64,000 nucleotides of DNA. Origin: Flavobacterium sp. RSP15. GTDB lineage: Bacteria; Bacteroidota; Bacteroidia; Flavobacteriales; Flavobacteriaceae. Location: positions 140,119 to 204,118 of the forward strand of contig NZ_RYDL01000006.1 in the NCBI RefSeq assembly GCF_003968755.1. Direction: 5' to 3'. Positions 8,889 to 17,628 of the stretch are shown in pieces. Positions within the stretch are counted from its first letter, which is position 1, and each line of letters starts with the position of its first letter. The notes beneath the pieces are model-generated. The model was not told the DNA's origin, searched no databases, and saw only the letters and a program-made list of their open reading frames with translations. Both the position numbers and the translations under genes were made by a program.

Positions 8889-10124
8889 TTACTCCTCCAT
8901 CATATCAATATGCCTGTCATGGTAGCCTAACAGGTACAAAACACCGTCGAGACCCAAGCTGGAAATAGAACTTTCTGCTTTTTCTTTTACCGTTGGTTTG
9001 GCATGAAAAGCAATTCCTAAACCTGCCAAATTCAACATAGGCAAATCATTCGCACCATCACCTACCGCAATAGTTTGGTTGATATGAATGCCTTCCTTAT
9101 CAGCAATTGCCTGAAGGTATTCCGCTTTCTTTTTACCATCCACAATTTCACCTAAATAGTTACCTGTCAATTTTCCGTCTTTAATTTCCAATTCATTCGC
9201 ATGAACATAATCAATACCTAATTCTTTTTGCAGGTACTTCCCAAAAAACGTAAAACCTCCGGACAATATAGCGGTTTTATAACCGTAATATTTCAAGGCC
9301 TTCATCAATCGATGTGCTCCTTTAGTAATAGGCAGATTTTCAGCAACTGTTTGCAGTACCTCTTCACTCAAGCCTTCAAGCAAGGCCATGCGTTGCTTGA
9401 AGCTTTCGCTAAAATCGATTTCACCGTTCATGGCTGCTTCTGTGATTGCTCTAACTTGCTCTCCCACACCCGCTAATTCAGCCAATTCATCAATGACTTC
9501 GGTTTGTATTAAGGTCGAATCCATATCAAAACACACCAAACGGCGGTTTCTGCGATACATGTTGTCTTCCTGAAAAGAAATATCTACATCCAATGTTCTG
9601 GAAATTTCCATAAAACTGGCGGTCATGAACGTTTTATCTACAATCGTTCCTGTAACCGACAATTGTATGCACGAACGAGGGAATTCTTCTTTATCAATAA
9701 TAGATACCCTGCCGGTTAATCTTTTAATTGCATCAATATTCAAATTTTGGTTGGACAGTATTTTGGTTACAGCCGCTAATTGAACCGCTGTCAGTGTCTC
9801 TCCTAAAACATTGATGCTGTAGCGTTGTTTGCGCTGCGCTTTGACCCAAATTTCGTAATCTGCAATGGATATAGGAATAAACTTGACTTTGACACCCAAT
9901 TCGTATGCTTTAAATAACAAGTCTTTTAAAACTGGACCAGAAGAAGAACCCGCTTTTATTTCAAATAAAATACCTAAAGAAAGCGTATCATGAATATCCG
10001 CTTGTCCAATATCTAAAATAATAGCATCATAAGTAGCCAAGATGGATGTTAAACCAGCAGTGACTCCCGGTTTATCTTGTCCAGAAACTTTTAATAAAAT
10101 TACCTCTATCTCGTCTTTTTGCAT
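8889..10124 (-). CDS. serB: Phosphoserine phosphatase with ACT domains
   Basis: A 411-residue enzyme catalysing the last step of serine synthesis (O-phosphoserine to serine). The N-terminal half holds two ACT-type regulatory regions (starting VILLKVSGQDKPGVTAG), suggesting amino acid feedback. The C-terminal half is a HAD hydrolase: nucleophile motif DMDSTL in VCFDMDSTLIQTEVID, then AILSGGF and GDGANDLPML. The start was set at MQKDEIEV, where ACT homology begins, 13 codons inside the longest frame. It lies downstream of clpX on the same strand but a terminator separates them. Confidence 0.93.
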   Translation of the reverse strand: MQKDEIEVILLKVSGQDKPGVTAGLTSILATYDAIILDIGQADIHDTLSLGILFEIKAGSSSGPVLKDLLFKAYELGVKVKFIPISIADYEIWVKAQRKQRYSINVLGETLTAVQLAAVTKILSNQNLNIDAIKRLTGRVSIIDKEEFPRSCIQLSVTGTIVDKTFMTASFMEISRTLDVDISFQEDNMYRRNRRLVCFDMDSTLIQTEVIDELAELAGVGEQVRAITEAAMNGEIDFSESFKQRMALLEGLSEEVLQTVAENLPITKGAHRLMKALKYYGYKTAILSGGFTFFGKYLQKELGIDYVHANELEIKDGKLTGNYLGEIVDGKKKAEYLQAIADKEGIHINQTIAVGDGANDLPMLNLAGLGIAFHAKPTVKEKAESSISSLGLDGVLYLLGYHDRHIDMMEE

Positions 10125-10230
10125 CTTATATATAATTGATTTAGAATGTACAAAAATCGACAATCTGACGTTGATAAAAAATAATAATGTTCCTTTTTTT
10201 GAACAATAACAAATAGTGTAATTTCCCCAT

Positions 10231-10262
10231 AAAAAAACCTGTTCAAATGAATGAACAGGTTT
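10231..10262 (-). terminator. Terminator after clpX
   Basis: A 9-bp stem (ACCTGTTCA with TGAACAGGT, 6-nt loop) is followed on the minus strand by seven T residues, 25 bp beyond the clpX stop. Confidence 0.85.
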
Positions 10263-10286
10263 ATATTTTTAAGAAAAATGCATTTT

Positions 10287-11519
10287 TTACGATGCAATCT
10301 CCAAACGCTTCAATAAGTTTTTATTCAACGTTTCTTTAGCATAAGTTACGTCAATTTCTAATACTTTATCATCAGAACTAGGCAATTCATACATCGCATC
10401 GGTCAAGATAGCTTCACATAACGAACGCAATCCACGTGCTCCTAATTTATATTCTAATGCTTTATCAACAATAAAATCCAGTGCTTCATTGGTAATCGTG
10501 AATTCAACATCATCCATCAAAAACAACTTCTCGTATTGTTTGATTAACGCATTTTTAGGTTGTGTCAAAATTGCACGCAAGGTTTCTCTATCTAAAGGAT
10601 CCATGTGTGTCAATACTGGCAAACGACCAATAATCTCCGGAATCAAACCAAAATCTTTGATGTCTTTTGGAATAATGTATTGCAACAAATTGTCTTTGTC
10701 AATGTTGTCCACATTTTTTGAAGTGGAATACCCCACCGCTTGACGGTTCAATCGTTTCGAAATTATTCTTTCGATTCCATCAAAAGCACCACCGGCAATA
10801 AACAAAATATTTTGTGTATTTACCTCCACAAATTTTTGGTCCGGGTGCTTGCGTCCTCCTTTTGGTGGTACATTCACAACCGTTCCTTCCAATAATTTCA
10901 ATAATGCTTGTTGCACCCCTTCACCGGAAACATCTCGCGTAATAGAAGGATTGTCACTTTTACGTGCAATTTTATCTATTTCGTCAATGAATACAATGCC
11001 GCGTTCGGCTTTGGCAACATCATAATCGGCAGCTTGTAAAAGACGTGTCAAAATACTTTCGACATCTTCCCCAACATAACCTGCTTCAGTAAGAACTGTC
11101 GCATCAACAATCGCTAAAGGCACATCCAACATTTTTGCAATGGTTTTAGCCACCAATGTTTTTCCTGTTCCTGTTTGTCCCACCATGATGATGTTACTTT
11201 TTTCAATCTCAACCTCATCGTCCAGTTGCTGTTGCATCAAACGCTTGTAGTGATTGTAAACCGCAACCGACATCACCTTTTTAGTTTGGTCCTGTCCAAT
11301 CACATATTGATCCAAAAACGCTCTGATTTCTTTTGGTTTCTTTAAAATCAAATCTCCAACCAGCTTTGAACTTCCACTAGATTTTATTTCTTCAAGAACA
11401 ATCCCGTGCGCTTGTTCAATACATTTATCACAGATATGTGCATTGATCCCAGCAATCAATAATTGGGTTTCTGGCTTCTTTCTTCCACAAAACGAACATT
11501 CTAATACTACTTTTGCCAT
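10287..11519 (-). CDS. clpX: ATP-dependent Clp protease ATPase subunit ClpX
   Basis: A 410-residue AAA+ unfoldase that feeds ssrA-tagged and other substrates to ClpP. Visible elements are the N-terminal zinc finger (CSFCGRKK and HICDKC), Walker A GQTGTGKT, Walker [12 protein letters not shown], a pore loop region after YVGEDVES, and the sensor II motif GARGLRS. The start is at [10 protein letters not shown]; the 16 codons upstream consist of the repeated GACTTT-type spacer and are not coding. It lies downstream of clpP on the same strand, the usual tig-clpP-clpX order. Confidence 0.97.
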   Translation of the reverse strand: MAKVVLECSFCGRKKPETQLLIAGINAHICDKCIEQAHGIVLEEIKSSGSSKLVGDLILKKPKEIRAFLDQYVIGQDQTKKVMSVAVYNHYKRLMQQQLDDEVEIEKSNIIMVGQTGTGKTLVAKTIAKMLDVPLAIVDATVLTEAGYVGEDVESILTRLLQAADYDVAKAERGIVFIDEIDKIARKSDNPSITRDVSGEGVQQALLKLLEGTVVNVPPKGGRKHPDQKFVEVNTQNILFIAGGAFDGIERIISKRLNRQAVGYSTSKNVDNIDKDNLLQYIIPKDIKDFGLIPEIIGRLPVLTHMDPLDRETLRAILTQPKNALIKQYEKLFLMDDVEFTITNEALDFIVDKALEYKLGARGLRSLCEAILTDAMYELPSSDDKVLEIDVTYAKETLNKNLLKRLEIAS

Positions 11520-11526
11520 TCTTTTA

Positions 11527-11600
11527 AGTCTAAAGTCAAAAGTCGTAAAGTCGAAAGTTCCTAGCATTGCTTTAGACTTTCGACCTTAGACTTTCGACTA
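11527..11600. repeat. GACTTT-type short repeats between clpP and clpX
   Basis: The clpP-clpX spacer is built almost wholly from iterations of AGTC(T/G/A)AAAGTC and its complement GACTTTCGAC, forming an imperfect inverted repeat. Similar units occur at 12640-12680 downstream of tig. Confidence 0.6.
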
Positions 11601-11605
11601 TATTT

Positions 11606-12280
11606 TTATCCTCTTATTAAAACTTCATCAATCATTCCGTATGCTTTTGCTTCTTCGGCGATCATCCAATAATCACGCTCACTATCCGTATGAACCTTAT
11701 CGAAAGTTTGTCCGGAGTGGTGAGAGATAATTTTATACAACTCATCTTTAAGTTTCAACATTTCACGTAAGTTGATTTCCATATCCGTTGCTACTCCTTG
11801 CGCTCCACCTGATGGTTGGTGAATCATTACTCTTGAATGTGGCAATGCCGAACGTTTTCCTGCTGCACCGGCACATAAAAGCACTGCTCCCATGGAAGCT
11901 GCCATTCCGGTACATATCGTTGCTACATCTGGTTTAATGTATTGCATCGTGTCATAAATTCCTAATCCTGCGTAAACGCTTCCTCCTGGAGAATTCAAAT
12001 AAATTTGAATATCTTTAGAAGCATCGGCACTTTCAAGGAATAACAATTGTGCTTGAACGATGTTTGCAATTTGGTCGTCTATTCCTGTTCCAAGGAATAT
12101 AATTCTGTCCATCATCAATCTGGAGAAAACGTCTAATTGTGAAATATTCAACTGACGTTCTTCAATGATATAGGGAGTCATGTTTTTAGGAGTCATTGCG
12201 CCTACGATTTTATCGTAATACATAGAGTTTACGCCGTGGTCCTTTGTAGCAAATTTTTTAAATTCTTTACCGTAGTTCAT
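11606..12280 (-). CDS. clpP: ATP-dependent Clp protease proteolytic subunit ClpP
   Basis: A 224-residue serine peptidase that assembles into the tetradecameric chamber partnered with ClpX. The catalytic triad can be placed: Ser129 in GMAASMG, His154 in MIHQPSGG and Asp203 in DSERDYW. The N-terminal stretch of about 30 residues before PYIIEERQ is the longer propeptide-like extension usual in Flavobacteriia. It lies between tig and clpX, all on the minus strand. Confidence 0.96.
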   Translation of the reverse strand: MNYGKEFKKFATKDHGVNSMYYDKIVGAMTPKNMTPYIIEERQLNISQLDVFSRLMMDRIIFLGTGIDDQIANIVQAQLLFLESADASKDIQIYLNSPGGSVYAGLGIYDTMQYIKPDVATICTGMAASMGAVLLCAGAAGKRSALPHSRVMIHQPSGGAQGVATDMEINLREMLKLKDELYKIISHHSGQTFDKVHTDSERDYWMIAEEAKAYGMIDEVLIRG

Positions 12281-12371
12281 ATTTTTTGTTCTAAGTTTTA
12301 TATTTTATCCTGTCTGTTTTCTATAATGCAAAGGTCATACCTATTTACAAATGATGTCAATATGTCGTATA

Positions 12372-12530
12372 ACTAGCCCAGATAGCAGTGAAAAGCTTTT
12401 TGCGATGGCTGACTATTTTTTGTTGGTAAAAAAAAGCGACCAAAGGAAGCTCTTTTTTTGCCGTACAAAAAAGGCTGCCATAAAAAAACTTGTAACGGAT
12501 AGCTGGATTGGCTCCTAAACATTAAGTAAA
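12372..12530. other. Gene-free clpP-tig spacer with repeat-like sequence
   Basis: The 12281-12687 spacer has no convincing gene. This part resembles interspersed intergenic repeat DNA: a TAGCCCAGATAGCAGTG start, runs of T/A separating GCGACC and GGCTGCC blocks, and a GGCTCCTAAACATTAAG end. A 64-codon minus-strand frame across it has no family signature and atypical composition. Assignment as a repeat rests on general resemblance, because no second full copy is in the window. Confidence 0.35.
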
Positions 12531-12531
12531 A

Positions 12532-12563
12532 CAAAAAAGCGCCAGAAAAATATTTTCTGACGC
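12532..12563 (-). terminator. Terminator after tig
   Basis: An 11-bp stem (GCGCCAGAAAA with TTTTCTGACGC, one G-T pair) has a T-run on the minus strand. It lies downstream of the trigger factor gene and upstream of clpP, so clpP probably has its own promoter. Confidence 0.8.
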
Positions 12564-12687
12564 TCAAATATACTTATTTTTTATTGTTTTGTATTTGTAA
12601 TAGAATCTTAAAATTTGAAATAACTAACGAAATTGTTTCCGTCTTTTCAACTTTTGACTTTATGACATTTGACTTTACGACTAAAAT

Positions 12688-14013
12688 TTATTCTCCGTAA
12701 GACGCTGCAATAAATTCGTCATACGTCACTTCTTTAGTGGTAGGATTTGCTTTTTCTTTGAATAATTCCAATAATTTATCAGCAACAACTTGGTCCGAAA
12801 GTCTTTTCACCTCGTCTTGGTTTGACAAAACTCTTGCTACAATTCCTTGAACTTCTTCGTCAGTAGGATTTGTTTGTCCGAATTGTGCCATTTGCTGACG
12901 GATGTTTTTTGTAGTGAATGTTTTCAAGTCTTCAAAAGTGATTTTGATGTCAGATTGAGCCATAGCTCTACCTTCGATCAATTGAAAACGCAATCCTTTT
13001 TCAGAACGTGCATATTCAACTTCAGCCTCCTCAGGAGATAATTTTTTCTCCCCTACAGTTTGCAACCATTTTTTAAGGAATTCAGAAGGTAAATCAAATT
13101 TGGTGCTTTCGATCAAAAATTCCGTTACATCCCCTAATAATTTTTGATCCGCTTGTTGCGCAAATTGAGTTTCGGCATCTTCTTTGATTTTCGCTTTCAA
13201 TTCTTCAAGTGAAGAAACAGTTCCAGCACCAAACAATTTGTCGAACAATTCTTGGTTCAATTCTGCTAATTCAGCCGTGTTGATCGCTTCGATTGTGAAG
13301 TTCACTTCAACCTCTAATCCGTGAACGTCATCATGACTTACTTTCATCACGTCCATCAATTGGTGGTCGTCTTCAAATAAACCTTTAGTATTTACCGTCA
13401 CAACATCTCCTGCTTTTTTACCGATGAATAAATCAAAAGTCGCTTTGTCTTTAAAAAGATCAGCAGCAATAGTCGTTGCGTTATTAATTCCTTTTTCTTC
13501 GTTTGTAAAAGTTCCCGTTACATCTGAATCTGCAGCAACAACTTCTTGAGGAATTGCAGTTCCAAATTGTTTTTGGATTCTTTCCAACTGGCCTTCAATC
13601 ATTTTATCATCCGCTGAAACCACATATTTAACGATGTCATTTTTAGCTTCAAGATCCAATTCGAAATTAGGAACCAATCCTATTTCATATTCAAAAACCA
13701 ATTCTTCAGCACTCCAGTCAAAGTCTTCGTTTACTTTAGCAAGTGGCGTTCCAAGAAGGTTTAATCTTTCTGATTGTACGAAACGCTCCAAAGCTAAATC
13801 TACCACTTTCTGAACTTCTTCCTGTTTGATTGCTTTACCGTATTGTTTTTCAACAAGATCTTTAGGCACAGCTCCTTTTCTAAATCCTTTAACCGTTGCC
13901 AAAGGCATTTTTTCGTTTATTCTTTTTGCAACTTGTCCTTTGTAATCCATGTGAACAACAGTCATTACAATTGTTTCGGTCACAGCGTTTATTGCTACTC
14001 TTTTGATATCCAT
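12688..14013 (-). CDS. tig: Trigger factor (ribosome-associated chaperone)
   Basis: A 441-residue protein matching trigger factor in length and order. The N-terminal ribosome-binding domain carries the GFRKGAVPKDLVEKQYG signature at about residues 43-59. A PPIase-like middle domain follows, and a helical C-terminal chaperone domain ends at YDEFIAASYGE. It acts on nascent chains at the ribosome exit. It precedes clpP and clpX, the common bacterial neighbourhood. The middle domain is divergent, so peptidyl-prolyl isomerase activity is uncertain. Confidence 0.93.
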   Translation of the reverse strand: MDIKRVAINAVTETIVMTVVHMDYKGQVAKRINEKMPLATVKGFRKGAVPKDLVEKQYGKAIKQEEVQKVVDLALERFVQSERLNLLGTPLAKVNEDFDWSAEELVFEYEIGLVPNFELDLEAKNDIVKYVVSADDKMIEGQLERIQKQFGTAIPQEVVAADSDVTGTFTNEEKGINNATTIAADLFKDKATFDLFIGKKAGDVVTVNTKGLFEDDHQLMDVMKVSHDDVHGLEVEVNFTIEAINTAELAELNQELFDKLFGAGTVSSLEELKAKIKEDAETQFAQQADQKLLGDVTEFLIESTKFDLPSEFLKKWLQTVGEKKLSPEEAEVEYARSEKGLRFQLIEGRAMAQSDIKITFEDLKTFTTKNIRQQMAQFGQTNPTDEEVQGIVARVLSNQDEVKRLSDQVVADKLLELFKEKANPTTKEVTYDEFIAASYGE

Positions 14014-14140
14014 CTTCTTCTTTAATTTACATAATAAAATTGGACTGCAAAATTATAAAATTTTTGCAACCCAAACAAGTATTTTACCATTTTGAATTTT
14101 AGGCAGTTATTTGAAAAAATCAGAGGTTAAAAAAGGAAAA

Positions 14141-14275
14141 TAATTTGGGCGTGTCCCTCCAGATTGCTTCGTCGTCCCTCCTCGCAACTACGGGTCAGGC
14201 TGTACGTTCCCGCTTTTTATCGCCTGCCAAAAAAAGGCAGCCCATAAAAGAGCTCCACTGCCATCCTTCACGCGG
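14141..14275 (+). repeat. Interspersed repeat, plus-strand copy at the left edge of the accessory region
   Basis: Begins TAATTTGGGCGTGTCCCTCC, continues GGGTCAGGCTGTACGTT and ends CACTGCCATCCTTCACGCG. The same ordered blocks occur at 15530-15636 and, inverted, at 6125-6242. Copies vary in their centres. Here the centre has its own hairpin (CTGCC...GGCAG). Non-coding; it separates tig from the first toxin-antitoxin pair. Confidence 0.8.
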
Positions 14276-14394
14276 GTCGTGATATGCGACATATAAAATT
14301 GCTTAGAAATTTTGACGAATTAGTGATAATTATGTTGGAATTTTTTCGTTTTAACAACAAAAATATTGTATGTTTACAATAAATTAGTTGCGCC

Positions 14395-14895
14395 ATGGGG
14401 AAAGCCACACGTAGAACAAAGCCTTTCGACACTAAAAGAAGTGTCCTAAAAGCATCTGGTAATGTTGTAAATATTAGAAAATCTTTATTGAGTTTTGATG
14501 GCAAAGAATATAAATGGAGCAATAAGCTTGAGCGCGTTAGTATCATCAGAGCTGGCATTCCATATGATTCAATTGAATTAATTAGCAAAAGGCTTAATAA
14601 TCCCATAAAGTCAGTTCTGGCAATAGTTGGAATTCCACAAACTACATATAATAAGAAAAAAAGTGAACATTTACTTTTGGACAGTAGAAATAGTGAATTA
14701 GTGATTCTAATTAACGAGTTAATTGACTATGGCTTAGAAGTTTTCAATAACGAGGAAGAAAAATTTCAACGCTGGTTAAAGAAACCTAACTTGTCCATTG
14801 GGGGAAGCTCACCCGAAAATATGCTTGACACAATAACAGGGATTAACGAGGTTAAGTTTAGTTTGAATCGCTTAGAATTCGGAAATTTAGCGTAA
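14395..14895 (+). CDS. Antitoxin of a RES/Xre toxin-antitoxin pair (MbcA/ParS/Xre type)
   Basis: A 166-residue protein with the layout of Xre-type antitoxins. The central helix-turn-helix region (RAGIPYDSIELISKRLN, then GIPQTTYNKKKSEHLL) is followed by the DUF2384 toxin-binding domain with EVFNNEEEKFQRWLKKPN, GGSSPENMLDT and a terminal LNRLEFGNLA. Its stop overlaps the ATG of the RES toxin, a standard sign of paired translation. Such antitoxins neutralise the toxin and repress their own promoter. A near-consensus -7 element (TATGTTTA) lies just upstream of the start. Confidence 0.88.
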   Translation: MGKATRRTKPFDTKRSVLKASGNVVNIRKSLLSFDGKEYKWSNKLERVSIIRAGIPYDSIELISKRLNNPIKSVLAIVGIPQTTYNKKKSEHLLLDSRNSELVILINELIDYGLEVFNNEEEKFQRWLKKPNLSIGGSSPENMLDTITGINEVKFSLNRLEFGNLA

Positions 14896-15371
14896 TGATA
14901 GTATTTAGAATTGAACGTGAAAAATATTTGAGTACTACGTTAAATGGAATAGGCGCGTCGATTTCTGAAGGTTATCGCTGGAATAGTCTGAATACTAGAA
15001 TCGTTTATACTGCTGAAACTAGAGCTTTAGCAACATTGGAAGTTTCTGTTCATTTAGATTTAAGCGAGGATTTACCCGATGATCGTTTTTATGTCGAAAT
15101 TGAAGTACCCGATGGAATTACTATACAGGAAGTAAAGCTGGAAGATTTACCAAATGATTGGAATTCAAAACCACCATCTTTAACAACTCAAACCATCGGT
15201 GATGATTTCGTAAATTACAATGAAGCTGCCATTTTAAAAGTCCCTAGTAGTATTGTACCAAAAGAATTTAATTATTTAATAAACCCTGTTCATCCAGATT
15301 CATCAAAAATTAAGGTCGTTAGCACTTCAAAAATGATGTTTGATCAGCGATTAAAAAGTGTAAAAGAATAA
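14895..15371 (+). CDS. RES-domain toxin (NAD+-depleting type)
   Basis: A 158-residue RES domain protein, slightly short but complete. The family's conserved positions are seen: Arg28 in GYRWNSLNTRIVYTAE, Glu41 in the same block, and Glu49 in ATLEVSVH. A conserved Ser/Asn-rich end (NYLINPVHPDS) follows. Characterised RES toxins (MbcT, PseT-like) degrade NAD+. It overlaps the upstream antitoxin by one base. Immediately after its stop comes a palindromic spacer with AAC/GTT cores (15375-15486). Confidence 0.88.
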   Translation: MIVFRIEREKYLSTTLNGIGASISEGYRWNSLNTRIVYTAETRALATLEVSVHLDLSEDLPDDRFYVEIEVPDGITIQEVKLEDLPNDWNSKPPSLTTQTIGDDFVNYNEAAILKVPSSIVPKEFNYLINPVHPDSSKIKVVSTSKMMFDQRLKSVKE

Positions 15372-15374
15372 ATT

Positions 15375-15486
15375 ACCGTTAACAGCAGGCAAAGCTCGGC
15401 AAAGTGTTCATTCAAAGAATAAACGTGTCATATAAGCTGCGCAAACGTCTCTGACTTAGCGCCAGTAAGTATAAAGTGTTAACGGC
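15375..15486 (+). repeat. attC-like palindromic spacer (site 1)
   Basis: Starts ACCGTTAAC followed by AGC and ends GTTAACGGC, so its outer 8 bp are inversely complementary. The interior (GGCAAAGTGTTCATTCAAAG ... AAGCTGCGCAAACGTCTCTGAC) is homologous to the spacers at 17381-17553, 17762-17872 and 26582-26692. It begins 4 bp after the RES toxin gene. It resembles an integron attC site in size and symmetry, but the core differs from strict GTTRRRY. Confidence 0.6.
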
Positions 15487-15529
15487 ATATTGGATTTGGT
15501 ACGAAGTCGGGAGACTTCGCACAGCGAAA

Positions 15530-15636
15530 TAATTTGGGCGTGTCCCTCCGTAAAAACTGCGGGTAAGGCTGTGCGTTATAATCTTTTATTGCACTTCGCT
15601 TCATAAAAGGATTTTCACTGCCATCCTTCACGCGCG
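15530..15636 (+). repeat. Interspersed repeat, plus-strand copy
   Basis: Shares the ordered blocks of 14141-14275 (TAATTTGGGCGTGTCCCTCC, GGGTAAGGCTGTGCGTT, CACTGCCATCCTTCACGCG). An A/T-rich segment near 15648-15700 follows; it recurs at 18188-18240. Confidence 0.8.
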
Positions 15637-15723
15637 AAAAGTATTCAACAATAAAAAATTGCTTTGATAATTTGTAATAATTTATTTATATATTTGAAAT
15701 TAAATAAACACTGACGCTTGTCA

Positions 15724-15776
15724 GACAAAGCAGCCCAATTTAGGGTAGCTTTGTCAAACCTATATACAAGTTAGCC
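15724..15776 (+). repeat. Hairpin plus GTT core (attC-like site, left end of a cassette)
   Basis: A perfect 8-bp stem (GACAAAGC at 15724 with GCTTTGTC at 15748) with an inner CCC/GGG is followed by TATATACAAGTTAGCC. The same TATATAC(A/T)AGTTAGC ending occurs at 18309-18325. The GTTAGCC core at 15770 is 6/7 complementary to GCCTAAC at 16129, after the next gene. Confidence 0.5.
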
Positions 15777-15830
15777 GTCAACTTGAGTTGACACTCGAAA
15801 GAAATCGAATAGAAATTAAAAATAGAAATT

Positions 15831-16121
15831 ATGACAACAAAAATTAAAATTGGTGCCGACGAATTAATCTTATGGTTACGCAAAAACGAAAAGGCAGTAA
15901 ATATTCCTAATGACGAAATACAAGGATTGGGAATAAAAATTCATAATTTAATCGTGAAGGAATTTGGTGGTATAAAAGTAGCTGAAAATTATCCTTCATA
16001 TTGGGCAAATCTAATGGAAGACAAAAATGTCGAAAAATTTAATTTACCAAAAGCATCAGCACAATACGAAATCGAAACTCAAAAAATTGGACAATTGTAT
16101 GAGAATCTTTCTCGTTGGTAA
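15831..16121 (+). CDS. Hypothetical protein, 96 aa
   Basis: A small soluble protein (starting MTTKIKIGADELILWLRK) without signal peptide, membrane helix or recognised domain. It is predicted to be mixed alpha/beta with a Trp/Tyr-rich middle (NYPSYWANLMED). It is the only gene between a GTTAGCC core at 15770 and a GCCTAAC core at 16129, so it looks like a one-gene cassette. The upstream leader is short and purine-rich. Function unknown. Confidence 0.65.
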   Translation: MTTKIKIGADELILWLRKNEKAVNIPNDEIQGLGIKIHNLIVKEFGGIKVAENYPSYWANLMEDKNVEKFNLPKASAQYEIETQKIGQLYENLSRW

Positions 16122-16128
16122 ATAAAAA

Positions 16129-16270
16129 GCCTAACCGCTAATAAGCTCAATTACTAACTTTTCGTTTCTGGGAACGTTCATTTTCTTAACTTCGTTTAGT
16201 AATAATGGAAAGTACACTTTCCATTAGTCATAACAGTGCCTATTAGCAGAACCTTAGCGGTAATTTTGCC
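16129..16270 (+). repeat. Palindrome-rich spacer, possible attC-like site
   Basis: Opens GCCTAACCGCTAATAAGC and closes with GCCTATTAGCAG and CTTAGCGGTAA. CCGCTAA pairs with TTAGCGG, and CTAATAAGC pairs with GCCTATTAG with one mismatch. A second hairpin (ATGGAAAGTACACTTTCCAT) lies inside. A CTGGGAACGTT motif like that at 22593-22603 is present. No gene. Confidence 0.45.
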
Positions 16271-16290
16271 AAAACATAATTCATCTTAAA

Positions 16291-17361
16291 ATGAAAAAAA
16301 AATATTTTATCATTTCACTTATATTATTATCAAAATTTGGATTTTCACAAAATAACTTTATTGAAAATGAACTGTCAAATCAATATACAGTAAAATTTGT
16401 AGTTGCAAAATGTGAGAATAATACTTGTTCGGGTAAGGGAACGATTACAATTAATTCAAAAGAAAATTTAAATTTTACTCAGAAAATTTATTCTGAAAAT
16501 TTATTTTTTTACACAGAACAAGGAAGTAAAAATAGAATAAAAAAATCTTCAACATTTAAAAAAGAAGATGGAACTATTGGTACATACGATGAAGATTTGC
16601 CCGTTACTTTTGGTGACTATAATTTTGACGGCTATAAAGACGTAGCTATAAGAAATGGGAACAACAGTAGTTATTTTGAAGCTTCTTTTAATATTTATGT
16701 TTTTAATGTAACTAAAAAAGAGTTTTTACTAAGTAAAGAATTGACAGCACTTGCTTCGACTAATTTGGGTATGTTCCAAATAGATAAAAAAAATAAACGT
16801 ATAATAACTTTTCAAAAAAGCGGGTGTTGCTGGCATTCAACAAACGAATATGTAATCATTTTTAGTAAGGGTTTAAAACTAGTTAAAGAAAAAATTGAAG
16901 ACGCTATGGATGACCCTGAAAATTATGTAATTGTTACAGAGAAAAATTTAATTAATGATAAATGGCTAACAAAAATTGAAAAACATAAAATAAAAGAGGA
17001 ATTGGATGCCAAAAATGAATTGGATGCCAAAAATGAATTAGATGATGAAATTTACAACACTTCCGGTATCGAGGTAAAGCCTGATTTTCCTGGAGGAATG
17101 GACAAATTCTACAAATATATAGGAAACAACTATAAAACTCCTAAGGAAGAAGGTTTGAAAGGTAAGGTTTATGTTTCGTTTGTAATAGAAAAAGATGGTT
17201 CACTTACCGATATAAAAGTTATTAGAGATATAGGTTACGGAACTGGAAAAGAAGCAATTAGAGTTTTATCAATATGTCCTAAGTGGATTCCTGGCGAACA
17301 CGAAGGCCGAAAAGTCAGAGTTAATTATTCATTGCCAATTACTATTCAATCAACCCAATAA
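16291..17361 (+). CDS. Secreted protein with C-terminal TonB-type domain
   Basis: A 356-residue protein with a signal peptide (residues 1-19, cleavage after FGFS). A beta-rich region (VTFGDYNFDGYKDVAIRNG at about 104-122) resembles XAC2610-type/FG-GAP-like domains. A Lys/Glu linker contains a tandem 6-residue repeat (ELDAKN twice), and residues about 255-354 form a TonB C-terminal domain (FPGGMDKFYKYIGNNYKTP, GKVYVSFVIEKDGSL, WIPGEHEGRKVRVNYSLP). Bacteroidota often attach this domain to periplasmic proteins with no role in iron uptake. Function unknown. Confidence 0.75.
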   Translation: MKKKYFIISLILLSKFGFSQNNFIENELSNQYTVKFVVAKCENNTCSGKGTITINSKENLNFTQKIYSENLFFYTEQGSKNRIKKSSTFKKEDGTIGTYDEDLPVTFGDYNFDGYKDVAIRNGNNSSYFEASFNIYVFNVTKKEFLLSKELTALASTNLGMFQIDKKNKRIITFQKSGCCWHSTNEYVIIFSKGLKLVKEKIEDAMDDPENYVIVTEKNLINDKWLTKIEKHKIKEELDAKNELDAKNELDDEIYNTSGIEVKPDFPGGMDKFYKYIGNNYKTPKEEGLKGKVYVSFVIEKDGSLTDIKVIRDIGYGTGKEAIRVLSICPKWIPGEHEGRKVRVNYSLPITIQSTQ

Positions 17362-17380
17362 CAATTTTATGATACCCAGC

Positions 17381-17553
17381 TCCGCAAAGTGTTCATTTAA
17401 AGATTAAATTTATCGTATAAGCTGCGCAAATGTCCCCACCTCCGCAAAGTTGTTCATTTAAAGAATAAATTTGTCGTATAAGCTGCGCAAACGTCTCTGA
17501 CTTTGCGCCCACAATAATGAGCAAATAATATATGAGTGTAAAGCGTTAAAGAC
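17381..17553 (+). repeat. attC-like spacer, partial tandem copy (site 2)
   Basis: Two head-to-tail copies of the CTCCGCAAAGT(T)GTTCATTTAAAG...AAGCTGCGCAAA unit; the first stops at GTCCCC and the second is full length. The second ends with core GTTAAAGAC at 17545. The 50 bp beyond the core resemble those beyond 15486 (TACGAAGTC...GACTTC...CACAGCG), suggesting a decayed duplicate of the same cassette start. Confidence 0.6.
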
Positions 17554-17628
17554 ATATAGACCATGGCTACGAAGTCTGGAGACTTCTCACAGCGCAGAGA
17601 AAAATGAATTGAATCTTACTAGGATTGT

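Noticed and set aside
12373..12567. 64-codon minus-strand frame between clpP and tig
   Set aside because: Runs through a terminator hairpin and repeat-like DNA, with an unusual Phe/Ser composition and no homology.
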